Assembly: GCA_040381475.1 (NCBI GenBank)
Contig: JBEIHH010000009.1
Location: 1-64,000, forward strand
Direction of reading: 5' to 3'
Length of the DNA stretch: 64,000 nucleotides
DNA from: JAIBBG01 sp040381475
GTDB lineage: Bacteria; Bacteroidota; Bacteroidia; Flavobacteriales_D; Sanyastnellaceae
Shown here: in pieces, positions 35,333 to 43,871 of the stretch
How the letters are laid out: each line of letters starts with the position of its first letter
How positions within the stretch are numbered: position 1 is the stretch's first letter
The notes under the pieces: generated by a model
What the model saw: the letters and a program-made list of their open reading frames with translations, nothing else
The model's database searches: none
Told to the model about the DNA's origin: nothing
Made by a program: the position numbers and the translations under genes

Positions 35333-36163
35333 ATGAGCAATAAAACAAAAATTCTATACGTATCTCAGGAAATCCTACCCTTTTCTCCGGAAACCCCAAC
35401 CTCACAAAGTAGCAGATTTTTACCACAGGCAGTTCATGAAGGTGGTAAAGAGACGCGTATTTTCATGCCTCGATATGGTAAAATCAACGAGCGCAGGCAC
35501 CAATTACATGAGGTCATCCGGTTGAGTGGGATGAATTTGATTGTTGACGATACGGACCATCCATTGATTATCAAGGTGGCCAGCATCCCTCAAATCAGAC
35601 TTCAGGTATATTTCATCGATAACCAGGAATTCTTTCACAGAAAGGCTTTCTTCCATGATGAAAACCTGGATATGTTTCCTGATAACGACATGCGCATGAT
35701 CTTCTTTACAAAAGGAGTTCTTGAAACCGTTAAAAAATTGGGCTGGGCTCCTGACATCATCCATTGCCATGGATGGTTCGCTTCCCTGATGCCGATTTAT
35801 GTCAAAAAGCTTTACAAAAGGGATCCACATTTCGCAGATGCCAAAATAGTTACTTCGTTGTACAACGATGGCTATGAAGGATTACTCGACAACAAAATTG
35901 CCGACAAAATCTCTTTTGATAGTATCAAAAAAGAAGACATGTCACACCTTGGTAAACCAAGTCACACCAATCTATTGAAAACGGCGCTTCAACACTCAGA
36001 TGCCGCTATCGTTGCCGAAGATGGTGTAGACCCGGACCTGGAAAAATTCTGTGTTGAAAATGACATTCCTTTGATGAAACAACATCAGGAATTGGACTAT
36101 CTCAGTGCCGTAGATGATTTTTATGACTCCATATCGCTGGGAAAGACTGAGCTCGTTGATTAA
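35333..36163 (+). CDS. GT5-type glycogen/starch synthase N-terminal-domain protein
   Basis: A 276-residue protein related to the N-terminal Rossmann half of GT5 glycogen synthases: KILYVSQEILPF at the start, RIFMPRYGKINERRHQLHEV, and APDIIHCHGWFASLMPIYVK. Full enzymes are about 480 residues and have a second Rossmann domain, which is absent here. The KxGGLxDV motif that binds ADP-glucose is replaced by PETPTSQSSRFLPQAVH. It is therefore unlikely to be a complete ADP-glucose glycosyltransferase by itself; similar short proteins are common in Bacteroidota and are annotated as glycogen synthase. The ATG at 35333 is chosen because the conserved sequence begins there. It is followed by DUF4270 and glmS in the same direction. 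Confidence 0.85.
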   Translation: MSNKTKILYVSQEILPFSPETPTSQSSRFLPQAVHEGGKETRIFMPRYGKINERRHQLHEVIRLSGMNLIVDDTDHPLIIKVASIPQIRLQVYFIDNQEFFHRKAFFHDENLDMFPDNDMRMIFFTKGVLETVKKLGWAPDIIHCHGWFASLMPIYVKKLYKRDPHFADAKIVTSLYNDGYEGLLDNKIADKISFDSIKKEDMSHLGKPSHTNLLKTALQHSDAAIVAEDGVDPDLEKFCVENDIPLMKQHQELDYLSAVDDFYDSISLGKTELVD

Positions 36164-37490
36164 AAATAATTATTACCATATTTCTATTACGAACAGCCTC
36201 AAGCAATTGGGGCTGTTTGCAGTATTGGCCTGCTTGTCGCTGGTGGCCTGCAAAAAACCTGAAGAAAGTCTTGGTGAAAACTTGCAGCCTTCCGAAGATT
36301 TGCTGTATGCCGTGGTTTCAGATTCTTTCGCTATCACTGCCTTTACCGAGAAGATTGATTCTCTCCGGACCGATGTTTTCTCCAATGTAATGGCAGGCAA
36401 TTATATCGACGATCAGTTTGGCACAGTCAGGTGCCGCGCAGTCATGCAGTTTTCACCTGACTTAACATCAACCGGCCTGCCTTTCGACTTTGATGTATAC
36501 TCGGTGGTGCTTTCCCTGGCTTATCAGCCCGAAGCATATGGAAATAATGCGCCGATGTACTTTGAAGTAAATGAGTTACTGGAGCCAATTTATCTGGACT
36601 CACAATATTTTTCGAACCAGATTCCCTTAAGAAGCCCTGAAAATCTGATCCTGCCGGGAAAAGAGACCTTCACTACCCGCTCAGAATATGCCGCTGTAAC
36701 CAACGATGATGACATAGAATATCTCCATATACCGCTAAATGCAGAGCTGGGTGAAAGACTGCTTGCAGTTGACAGCGTGCTTGATACATTCGACGAGTTC
36801 AGTGAATATTTCCATGGTCTCGTTGTAAGTTCACGCACTACAGACGGAAGGGTTGTAAATTTTAGCAACATTGACTGCCAGCTGACAATCAGATATGCTT
36901 ACGAGACTGACAAAGAATCCACTCTGGGTTCTTACACCTTTCCGTTTACCAGTTCATGCGAAGCATACACCGCAGTGGAACATCAATATTTCGGAAGTCC
37001 TCTCGGTGCTCTTACACCAAACAACCCTCTTGCGGCCACAAGTCTCGGCTACCTTCAGTCCACCGGTGGCACCAGAATGCGTGTCGATATAGGCGATGTG
37101 CGCCGACTGGCCGAAATACCCGGAATTACCATCAACAAAGCAGAGCTGGTTATGCCGTACGTTGACGATGATAAATTCAATCTTATTGACACGCTCAACG
37201 TGGTTTACGAAACAGAGCCGGATGTATTCACTGTTACAAGCGATTTCAAACGAAATGTCGGCGGAAATTTTAGAAAAGAAATAGGGTACTATCGATTCAA
37301 CATCACATCTCATATTCAACAAATGCTGATGAATGAAATTGATACCGATCAACTGCTTGTTGTTGTCAACCCACGGGTAAGAGGAACTTATAATTCTTCC
37401 GGAGTCAGGAGATCTATTGTTCATGGTCCTGATTTTGATCCGGCGGACAGAACAAGAAATATGCGCCTTGTTATTACATATACTTATTAG
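36156..37490 (+). CDS. DUF4270 domain lipoprotein
   Basis: A DUF4270 protein of about 444 residues, a family largely confined to Bacteroidota. The N-terminus is a lipoprotein signal with hydrophobic LGLFAVLACLSLVAC and Cys 32, followed by KKPEESLGENLQPSEDLLY. Typical family features are VAGNYIDDQFG-like sequence (here MAGNYIDDQFGTV), RAVMQF and INKAELVMPYV. The function is unknown; it probably sits at the outer membrane. It overlaps the 3' end of the GT5 gene. The TTG at 36156 gives a normal signal peptide and an 8-base overlap; an ATG at 36114 gives 14 more residues. The panC/GT5/DUF4270/glmS order looks like conserved Bacteroidota synteny, from general knowledge. Confidence 0.85.
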   Translation: MIKNNYYHISITNSLKQLGLFAVLACLSLVACKKPEESLGENLQPSEDLLYAVVSDSFAITAFTEKIDSLRTDVFSNVMAGNYIDDQFGTVRCRAVMQFSPDLTSTGLPFDFDVYSVVLSLAYQPEAYGNNAPMYFEVNELLEPIYLDSQYFSNQIPLRSPENLILPGKETFTTRSEYAAVTNDDDIEYLHIPLNAELGERLLAVDSVLDTFDEFSEYFHGLVVSSRTTDGRVVNFSNIDCQLTIRYAYETDKESTLGSYTFPFTSSCEAYTAVEHQYFGSPLGALTPNNPLAATSLGYLQSTGGTRMRVDIGDVRRLAEIPGITINKAELVMPYVDDDKFNLIDTLNVVYETEPDVFTVTSDFKRNVGGNFRKEIGYYRFNITSHIQQMLMNEIDTDQLLVVVNPRVRGTYNSSGVRRSIVHGPDFDPADRTRNMRLVITYTY

Positions 37491-37510
37491 CGCAATTGCT
37501 TAGTTCGTGC

Positions 37511-37518
37511 TACTTTTG
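37511..37518 (+). promoter_or_regulatory. Bacteroidota -7 promoter element of glmS
   Basis: TACTTTTG is an exact TAnnTTTG, 27 bases before the ATG at 37546. It supports that ATG over an in-frame upstream start at 37507. No -33 TTTG at the right distance was seen. Confidence 0.4.
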
Positions 37519-37545
37519 CTGAACTGGCTAAATAACTTCAAAGAC

Positions 37546-39390
37546 ATGTGTGGAATTGTAGGATTCATAGGTAATCAGAACGCTTATCCGATTCTGATCA
37601 AAGGGTTGAGAAGGCTTGAGTACCGCGGCTACGACAGCGCCGGTGTTGCCATGATCGAAAATGGTGATTTCAATCTTTATAAATGCAAAGGCAAAGTCGC
37701 CGATCTTGAGACGCTTGTTCAGTCACAAAACATCAATGGCAACATTGGTATCGGACATACCAGATGGGCAACCCACGGTGTTCCTAACGATATCAACGCT
37801 CATCCGCACTCTTCCGGCGATGGCAATCTTGTTTTGATTCATAATGGTATCATTGAAAATTATGCCTCTCTGAAAGAAGCACTCAAGAATCAGGGTCACG
37901 CATTCAAAAGCGATACAGATACAGAGGTGCTGGTGCACTTCATCGAAGATGTGATGGCAAAAACAGGATCAGACCTGTTTGAGGCGGTGCGTATTGCGTT
38001 AACGGAGGTAGTTGGAGCTTATGCTATTGTTGTGATGGATCGCAGAAATCCGGATAAACTGGTTTGTGCGAAAAAATCAAGTCCTTTGGTGATTGGTATC
38101 GGCGCCGAAGGTGACTATTTCATTGCATCAGACGCTACTCCATTCATTGAGTATACAAAAAACGTCGTTTATCTGGAAGATGAAGAAGTGGCGCTTATTG
38201 ATCGCCATGCAGGCCTGAAAATAGTTACTGTTTCCAACCAACAAAAAACACCATATATACAGGCGCTTGAACTCAAACTGGAGGCTATCGAAAAGGGTGG
38301 TTACGACAGTTTCATGCTCAAAGAAATCCACGAGCAACCCAGGTCTATTCTTGATTCCATTCGCGGCAGGCTGAATCTTCAGTTAGGCATGCTTAAGATG
38401 AGCGGAGTCGACAGGCATGAAGAAAAATGGACAAACGCAAACCGTATACTCATCGTGGCATGCGGAACTTCATGGCATGCAGGTCTGGTAGCCGAATATC
38501 TCTTTGAAGAGTTTGCCCGCATTCCGACCGAGGTCGAATACGCCTCAGAATTCAGATACCGCGATCCAATTATTCAGCCTGGCGATATCGTAATTGCCAT
38601 TTCACAGTCAGGAGAAACAGCAGATACGCTGGCGGCAATTGAGTTGGCCAAAGACAAAGGGGCATTTATCTTCGGTGTATGCAACGTTGTAGGTTCAACC
38701 ATTTCCAGAGCAACCCATTCCGGTGCATATACTCATGCCGGTCCGGAAATAGGCGTGGCATCTACAAAAGCTTTTACAGCTCAGGTAACCGTATTGTACT
38801 TGCTTGCGCTTGCAGTAGCTGACAAGCGGGGAACCATTACCAAGGAGCGACTTCATCGACTCATGGCTGAATTGAATTCGATTCCGGATAAAGTTCAGGA
38901 AGTTCTTAAAACAAACGACATTGTCGAAACCATCGCTGAAATCTATAAAGACCACAGAAATGCGCTCTATCTGGGAAGAGGATACAGTTTCCCAGTAGCA
39001 CTTGAGGGTGCCCTGAAGTTAAAGGAAATTTCATATATCCATGCCGAAGGATATCCGGCGGCGGAAATGAAACATGGTCCGATTGCACTCATCGACGAAG
39101 AAATGCCTGTGTTTGTGATTGCCACACAGGGTCATTCTTATGAAAAAGTAGTGAGCAATATCCAGGAAGTAAAGGCACGCAAGGGTAAAGTCATCGCTAT
39201 TGTGACTGCCGGTGACACCGTTGTCAGCGAGTTGGCAGATCATAGCATAGAGATTCCGAAAACTGACGATAGTCTGGTGCCAATCGTCTCAGTTATTCCG
39301 CTTCAATTGCTGGCTTATCACGTGGCAGTTATGCGCGGATGCAACGTTGACCAACCCAGAAATCTGGCAAAAAGCGTTACTGTAGAGTAA
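37546..39390 (+). CDS. glmS: GlmS, glutamine-fructose-6-phosphate aminotransferase (isomerizing)
   Basis: A 614-residue enzyme of normal length. The start at 37546 puts the glutaminase nucleophile at Cys2 (MCGIVGFIG). The class II amidotransferase domain has RLEYRGYDSAG, GHTRWATHG and HNGIIENY. Two SIS sugar-isomerase domains follow, with CGTSWHAG, SQSGETADTLAA and ASTKAFTAQ in the first. The C-terminal lysine region ends RNLAKSVTVE. It makes glucosamine-6-phosphate, the first step to UDP-GlcNAc for peptidoglycan and lipopolysaccharide. It is the last gene of the GT5-DUF4270-glmS run but also has a promoter-like element of its own. Confidence 0.97.
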   Translation: MCGIVGFIGNQNAYPILIKGLRRLEYRGYDSAGVAMIENGDFNLYKCKGKVADLETLVQSQNINGNIGIGHTRWATHGVPNDINAHPHSSGDGNLVLIHNGIIENYASLKEALKNQGHAFKSDTDTEVLVHFIEDVMAKTGSDLFEAVRIALTEVVGAYAIVVMDRRNPDKLVCAKKSSPLVIGIGAEGDYFIASDATPFIEYTKNVVYLEDEEVALIDRHAGLKIVTVSNQQKTPYIQALELKLEAIEKGGYDSFMLKEIHEQPRSILDSIRGRLNLQLGMLKMSGVDRHEEKWTNANRILIVACGTSWHAGLVAEYLFEEFARIPTEVEYASEFRYRDPIIQPGDIVIAISQSGETADTLAAIELAKDKGAFIFGVCNVVGSTISRATHSGAYTHAGPEIGVASTKAFTAQVTVLYLLALAVADKRGTITKERLHRLMAELNSIPDKVQEVLKTNDIVETIAEIYKDHRNALYLGRGYSFPVALEGALKLKEISYIHAEGYPAAEMKHGPIALIDEEMPVFVIATQGHSYEKVVSNIQEVKARKGKVIAIVTAGDTVVSELADHSIEIPKTDDSLVPIVSVIPLQLLAYHVAVMRGCNVDQPRNLAKSVTVE

Positions 39391-39519
39391 CTTTATCAGA
39401 TGAAAGTTGCTGCGTGTGAATAAATTAACAACCCAAATGTGAAAAACCCTCGATTTTATTCGGAACAATACCGAATTTCGTTGCATACTTGCCCTTACAA
39501 ATCCAAAAACTCAACATTT

Positions 39520-40359
39520 ATGAAAAAAATTATTTTTCTTTTTGCTGTAGCACTCCTGACAGTTACGGGTGCTCAGGCTCAAAAATTCCAAGGTGGTGAA
39601 AAGAACATCGAGGTTCAATTCTCTCCTCTTGGCGGAAGCCCAATCAGCCTCAACGGCATCCGTTTCCGTATGTTCAATTCAGAAACCAGCGCTATCCGTA
39701 TTGGTTTGATCGCTAACAACGTTAAGACTACCACAGTTCGCGAGCAGCAGTCAAAGACTATCAGCAGCGATGACAAAGTGATTATTCTTCCGGAACTTTA
39801 TGATACCGAAACCAACCGCAATCTTGGTATCAGCGTAGGTTATGAAATGCACTTCACAGGAACAGACCGTATTTCTCCATACGTTGGTGGTCAATTCAGC
39901 TTTGTTTCAGGTAAAGAAACACTGGTAAAAGAATTCCACAACGCCAATACAGCTGACGATCAGCCAAAAGCAGAAAACTGGGTTACCTGGGAAATGACTC
40001 GTACACAGGGAACATCTACTATCGCACTTGCAGCTGTAGCTGGTGTTGATTTTTACTTCGTAGACAATTTCTACCTCGGTGCTGAAATGGGTCTTGGCTT
40101 CCAGAGCATGACTTACAAAGACCGCGAAACTGAAGCAGGCAATACTGACGCTTGGAAATACAGCACGGTGAATTCTACAGAAACCGGATGGACTGGCGGT
40201 AACGCTCAGGGCGATTCTGACTTCGATCAGGCTCAGTGGAACGACCAGGTTACTCAGGTTGAATACCGCACAATCATCGGTGATGGCGACGGTAACTACA
40301 AAGAAGTTAACTGGGGCGTACTCGTACAGCCAACACTTCGTTTAGGTTGGTTGTTTTAA
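39520..40359 (+). CDS. Outer-membrane beta-barrel protein, porin family-like
   Basis: A 279-residue protein with signal peptide MKKIIFLFAVALLTVTGAQA. The body alternates amphipathic strands (FRMFNSETSAIRIGLIANN, LGISVGYEMHF, RISPYVGGQFSFVSG, VDFYFVDNFYLGAEMGLGFQ). It ends in LRLGWLF with a terminal Phe, the usual barrel-assembly signal. It looks like a small barrel of the OmpW/OprF-barrel type found in Bacteroidota; the substrate is unknown. Extended loops lie at about 140-165 and 210-255, rich in Asn, Gln and Trp. The ATG at 39520 follows an AT-rich leader. The next gene starts 21 bases after its stop, so the two are likely one operon. Confidence 0.82.
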   Translation: MKKIIFLFAVALLTVTGAQAQKFQGGEKNIEVQFSPLGGSPISLNGIRFRMFNSETSAIRIGLIANNVKTTTVREQQSKTISSDDKVIILPELYDTETNRNLGISVGYEMHFTGTDRISPYVGGQFSFVSGKETLVKEFHNANTADDQPKAENWVTWEMTRTQGTSTIALAAVAGVDFYFVDNFYLGAEMGLGFQSMTYKDRETEAGNTDAWKYSTVNSTETGWTGGNAQGDSDFDQAQWNDQVTQVEYRTIIGDGDGNYKEVNWGVLVQPTLRLGWLF

Positions 40360-40380
40360 TTATTTGATTATCTTCACAGC

Positions 40381-41298
40381 ATGAAAAAGTATGTGAATTT
40401 CCGCAGCCTTGCTGCTCTGGTGATTGTTGGAGGATCGATCCTTCTTGCAGGTTGTTCAAAAGAATCAGTGGTATCATCTGTTGGTGGTAACGCTCAATCT
40501 ATGAACAGCAAGAAGATCACACTTTCCGATGATCAGACCAGAGAAGTAAGGGAGATGTATGGTCGAGTTCCAAAGCTTCGCTATTGGGATGAAACACATC
40601 ATCGCTTTATTGAATTGAAACCTGGAAGTCGTGACCTCAATTTCGTTGATCCGGATGCCGGATTCACTTTTGATGATCCCGATGGAAACGGAGCTATTCT
40701 CTACACAGACGCCGACGGTGACTATCTGGTAGTTTCTAGCGGAATTGGTGTGGCTGGCCAAGGTGGCGGTGGAACCGTTATTGCCGGCAACAGCGCGCTG
40801 AACATGGATGTTACCATCTGCTTAAGCGCAGAGGCTGTTGCCGCAGGCGATGGTTACGGTGATATCTTTGGTGGAGATACAGGTTGGTCAAACTTCTCAG
40901 CAGTTTTCGGAATTTCTGGAGACTTTGATGCTTTGGCTAATGCTGATACGGAATCATCCGATTTCGACCCATTCGAATTTTTCTATGGATTTGCTGTTTA
41001 CTATGTTTTCTCTGATGACCTGAACGGATCTTACGAAGTATTCGACTGGCTGGATGAGGAAGGTGATGGTAATGATCTGGATGATTTCGCTGCTTCATTT
41101 GTAATGGACTTCACCAATTTCAGCATTTACTTCTCAACCAGTGGAGAAATCACTTTCTCCGGAGGTATGATGACATTTAGTGGCACTTACCTTGAGATTG
41201 TTGATCTTTTCGAGTCTTTCCTTGAAGATGACGGTCTCGGAGACGATGAGCCTGAAGCGAATGAAGTGGATGGATACGGCACCATGGGCTGTAACTAA
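40381..41298 (+). CDS. Unknown acidic lipoprotein
   Basis: A 305-residue protein with lipobox LLAGC at residues 21-25. No family is recognised. After the signal comes a Lys/Arg-containing region to about residue 85. The rest is strongly acidic and aromatic, with runs such as DPDAGFTFDDPDGNG, DTESSDFDPFEFFYGF, DEEGDGNDLDDF and EDDGLGDDEPEANEVDGYG. Asp/Gly-rich loops might bind calcium, but no canonical EF-hand or RTX pattern is clear. It is cotranscribed with the outer-membrane barrel upstream and closed by a strong terminator, so a barrel/lipoprotein partnership is possible. Confidence 0.72.
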   Translation: MKKYVNFRSLAALVIVGGSILLAGCSKESVVSSVGGNAQSMNSKKITLSDDQTREVREMYGRVPKLRYWDETHHRFIELKPGSRDLNFVDPDAGFTFDDPDGNGAILYTDADGDYLVVSSGIGVAGQGGGGTVIAGNSALNMDVTICLSAEAVAAGDGYGDIFGGDTGWSNFSAVFGISGDFDALANADTESSDFDPFEFFYGFAVYYVFSDDLNGSYEVFDWLDEEGDGNDLDDFAASFVMDFTNFSIYFSTSGEITFSGGMMTFSGTYLEIVDLFESFLEDDGLGDDEPEANEVDGYGTMGCN

Positions 41299-41317
41299 TC
41301 TCTTCTGACAATATTGG

Positions 41318-41343
41318 AAACCCCGGCCATTTAGCCGGGGTTT
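41318..41343 (+). terminator. Intrinsic terminator after the acidic lipoprotein
   Basis: A 10-bp stem (AAACCCCGGC/GCCGGGGTTT) with a 6-base loop, followed by TTCTTTT on the plus strand. It lies 20 bases after the stop at 41298. Confidence 0.9.
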
Positions 41344-41421
41344 TTCTTTTTATACAACCCAACAATTTTCTGTAACTTTAAGGAACATTGTACGTCTCAT
41401 CCATGAAACGACTTCCAGCGA

Positions 41422-41913
41422 ATGACCGTTGCTGAATACAACAAGTGTGTTGACTTGCACTCTGACGGACTTTATCGATTCCTTCTGAAAAACGTGAAGG
41501 ATCAGGATAAAGCGCGGGATCTGGTGCAGGAAACTTATGCGCGGCTATGGACCAAAGTAGAAGAGGTTAGTTTCGAGAAATCCAAGAGTTACATCTTCAC
41601 TGCAGGCTATCACATCATGATTGACCAAATACGCAGGGAAAAAAGACACCAGGATTTTCGTGCAGAAGAACTTGCCACGAGCGATAAAGGCTCAAGCAGA
41701 CAGTACTCCGACCTCAACGAAATATTACACGAGGCTCTTGACAAATTGCCCGTTGTACAGAAAAGTGTCATTTTGCTGAGAGACTATGAAGGGTATAGTT
41801 ATGAGGAAATAGAAAAAATCACTGGGCTGAATGAATCACAGGTGAAAGTTTACATCTACAGAGGTCGTCTTGCACTGAAAGAATATCTGGTAAAAATGGA
41901 ATATGTAGTTTAA
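41422..41913 (+). CDS. ECF-type RNA polymerase sigma factor (module 2)
   Basis: A 163-residue sigma-70 family protein. Region 2 is at about 15-80 (LYRFLLKNVKDQDKARDLVQ, then ETYARLWTKVEEV and IMIDQIRREKRHQ). Region 4 is at about 100-155 (ALDKLPVVQKSVILLRDYEG, then YSYEEIEKITGLNESQVKVY). Its stop codon shares one base with the ATG of the next gene (TAATG), showing tight coupling to the membrane protein that follows. Lengths and motifs match small Bacteroidota ECF factors. The regulon is unknown. Confidence 0.93.
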   Translation: MTVAEYNKCVDLHSDGLYRFLLKNVKDQDKARDLVQETYARLWTKVEEVSFEKSKSYIFTAGYHIMIDQIRREKRHQDFRAEELATSDKGSSRQYSDLNEILHEALDKLPVVQKSVILLRDYEGYSYEEIEKITGLNESQVKVYIYRGRLALKEYLVKMEYVV

Positions 41914-43259
41914 TGCAACAAGCAATAAACAGAAATAACTATGAGATTTATTTCCTCGACGCAATCGAAGGAAATCTGGCTCCTATAATGGAGCCGGTTC
42001 TGCATGAGTTCCTGTTAGCAAACCCGGATCTCGCAATAGAGCTGGAACAAATGCGAGACGCGTTTCAAGGTTCGTTACCTGAAATGAAATCTGATGAATT
42101 CGCTTTCAAATCGGGACTTCATAAAGCTTATCTCCCATGCTCTGAAGATGAGCTGAACCAACTGCTGATTGATGAAATCGAACAGAATCTGGAGCCGTTG
42201 CGAAAAGATCTCCTCGAAAAGTGGGTATTGATATATCCTGAAGTGGCCAAAGCACGGAAACTGTTTTCCGCGACAATTTTGCGCGAGCATTCGCTCGAAT
42301 TCGCAGCAAAGAATTCCATTCTGTTTGATGAATCCCTCGATTTTACAGACAATAAATTACTGCTTGCGGCTGCGGCTGAAAACGATCTTGACGCCCAATC
42401 CCTGAAGAGTTTTGGTATTGATCCGATAAACGACAAGGATCAAAGAGAAGCCATATCAATACTCCGGCGGTTAAGACTTCGAGCCGGTCATGACGTTTTC
42501 GATAGAAAAGAGACATTGTACAGGCGAGAAACAGCCGTAATTCCTTTCAGACGAATTACACTTTCTTTCTCTGCTGCTGCCGCGGTGCTTGTCTTGCTTT
42601 TTACAATTATCCGCTACACCGATTCTCACAAGGCGTCAGTCGGTGGTTTTGCTGAAACTAATCCTCAAATTAAACTTACCCCCGCAAACAATCAAGACCC
42701 TGAAAGTTCTTCTATAACAGAAAGCAACGTCATCAGCGATTTTAATAACTCACGACCTTACAATCAACAGAATAAAACAAGCCCTGTTCGGCAATCAAAC
42801 CAGAACTCATTTGCATCGAATAACGATTCAAAAAATTCTGACAGAATACCTGTCAACCTTGTAAATATTTCACCATTACCCGGAGGAGAGGTCGCTATGT
42901 CAGGTGATCCCGGCATAATTAATCCTACACCAGATATGCGTCTGGTATATCAAAATCCTCTTCCAGGTTCTTTCATACCCGGAGAAAATCGAACCATTAA
43001 CCTGTTTGATTACCTCAGCAAGTCGGCAACAGAAAAACTGGAAAACACCTATGCCTATTCATTCGCATCAAGACAATATGCCCGATTCACAGAACACGGC
43101 AATCAACCAGTGAAAATTGAAAGGCAATCCGGCAATGAAAAAGTAACCATACGCTTTGCGGGAATTGAAATTCAAAGAGACGCGCGCAAAGAAGGCTACA
43201 GAGAAAATAACTTACTTGAGCGTGCTGAAAGACTGTACAGAAAAATTACAGAAAAATAG
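41913..43259 (+). CDS. Putative anti-sigma membrane protein (module 2)
   Basis: A 448-residue protein, ATG sharing a base with the sigma stop. Residues 1-212 are probably cytosolic and contain two copies of a motif common in Bacteroidota sigma-linked proteins: NYEIYFLDAIEGNLAP near 9-24 with FLLANPDLAIELEQ after it, and LNQLLIDEIEQNLEP near 81-95 with WVLIYPEVAKARKL after it. A transmembrane helix lies at about 214-235 (LSFSAAAAVLVLLFTIIRYT). The periplasmic part is a Gln/Asn/Ser-rich linker followed by a basic C-terminal region (KVTIRFAGIEIQRDARKEGY). No zinc-finger HxxxCxxC was found. The anti-sigma role is inferred from position and topology. Confidence 0.75.
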   Translation: MQQAINRNNYEIYFLDAIEGNLAPIMEPVLHEFLLANPDLAIELEQMRDAFQGSLPEMKSDEFAFKSGLHKAYLPCSEDELNQLLIDEIEQNLEPLRKDLLEKWVLIYPEVAKARKLFSATILREHSLEFAAKNSILFDESLDFTDNKLLLAAAAENDLDAQSLKSFGIDPINDKDQREAISILRRLRLRAGHDVFDRKETLYRRETAVIPFRRITLSFSAAAAVLVLLFTIIRYTDSHKASVGGFAETNPQIKLTPANNQDPESSSITESNVISDFNNSRPYNQQNKTSPVRQSNQNSFASNNDSKNSDRIPVNLVNISPLPGGEVAMSGDPGIINPTPDMRLVYQNPLPGSFIPGENRTINLFDYLSKSATEKLENTYAYSFASRQYARFTEHGNQPVKIERQSGNEKVTIRFAGIEIQRDARKEGYRENNLLERAERLYRKITEK

Positions 43260-43277
43260 TTTGATCAGCGCGCATGA

Positions 43278-43841
43278 TTACTTCGTGTTGAATTCATTCA
43301 TGGTACGTGCGATTCCGATGTGTCCGAAACTCAATATCGCCTTACATGCCCGATCCACGTGTTCATCCAGCGTCTTTTTTTCTTCCTCACTCCAGTCGCC
43401 AAGCACATAGTCGACTTGCTGCCCCCTAGAAAATTCCGAACTAATACCGAAACGCAACCTTGCATAGTTCTGAGATTGCATTACCTCATTAATATGTTTC
43501 AGTCCGTTGTGACCTCCATCGCTGCCTTGAGCCCGCATTCTGAGTTTACCGAAAGGCAGCGCGAGATCGTCAGTAACAACAAGAACATTTTCCGGTGAAA
43601 TTTTTTCAGCCTGCATCCAATATCTGACAGCATTGCCGCTCAGATTCATGTATGTTGAAGGTTTGATAAGGATGAATGTTTTTCCCTTGTGCTTCAACTC
43701 GCAAACATCAGCATAACGGTCTGTCTTAAAAAAAAGATTGGACGCTCTTGCCAGAGCGTCCAATACAATAAATCCTATGTTGTGCCGAGTATTCGCGTAT
43801 TCACTCCCAATGTTGCCTAAACCTACAATCAGGAATTTCAT
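43278..43841 (-). CDS. pth: Pth, peptidyl-tRNA hydrolase
   Basis: A 187-residue protein. It begins MKFLIVGLGNIGSEYANTRH, which holds the catalytic histidine of the NTRHNIG motif; then KPSTYMNLSGNAV, VLVVTDDLALPFGKLR, and GSDGGHNGLKHI. It releases peptides from prematurely dropped peptidyl-tRNA in the cytosol. The ATG at 43841 is chosen; a TTG two codons earlier is possible. It follows rplY in the same direction with a 30-base gap, and prs precedes rplY, so prs-rplY-pth forms an operon, as in many bacteria. It converges on the module 2 membrane protein gene. Confidence 0.96.
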   Translation of the reverse strand: MKFLIVGLGNIGSEYANTRHNIGFIVLDALARASNLFFKTDRYADVCELKHKGKTFILIKPSTYMNLSGNAVRYWMQAEKISPENVLVVTDDLALPFGKLRMRAQGSDGGHNGLKHINEVMQSQNYARLRFGISSEFSRGQQVDYVLGDWSEEEKKTLDEHVDRACKAILSFGHIGIARTMNEFNTK

Positions 43842-43871
43842 GAGCAAACTCAGTCTTAACCTTCAAACAGA

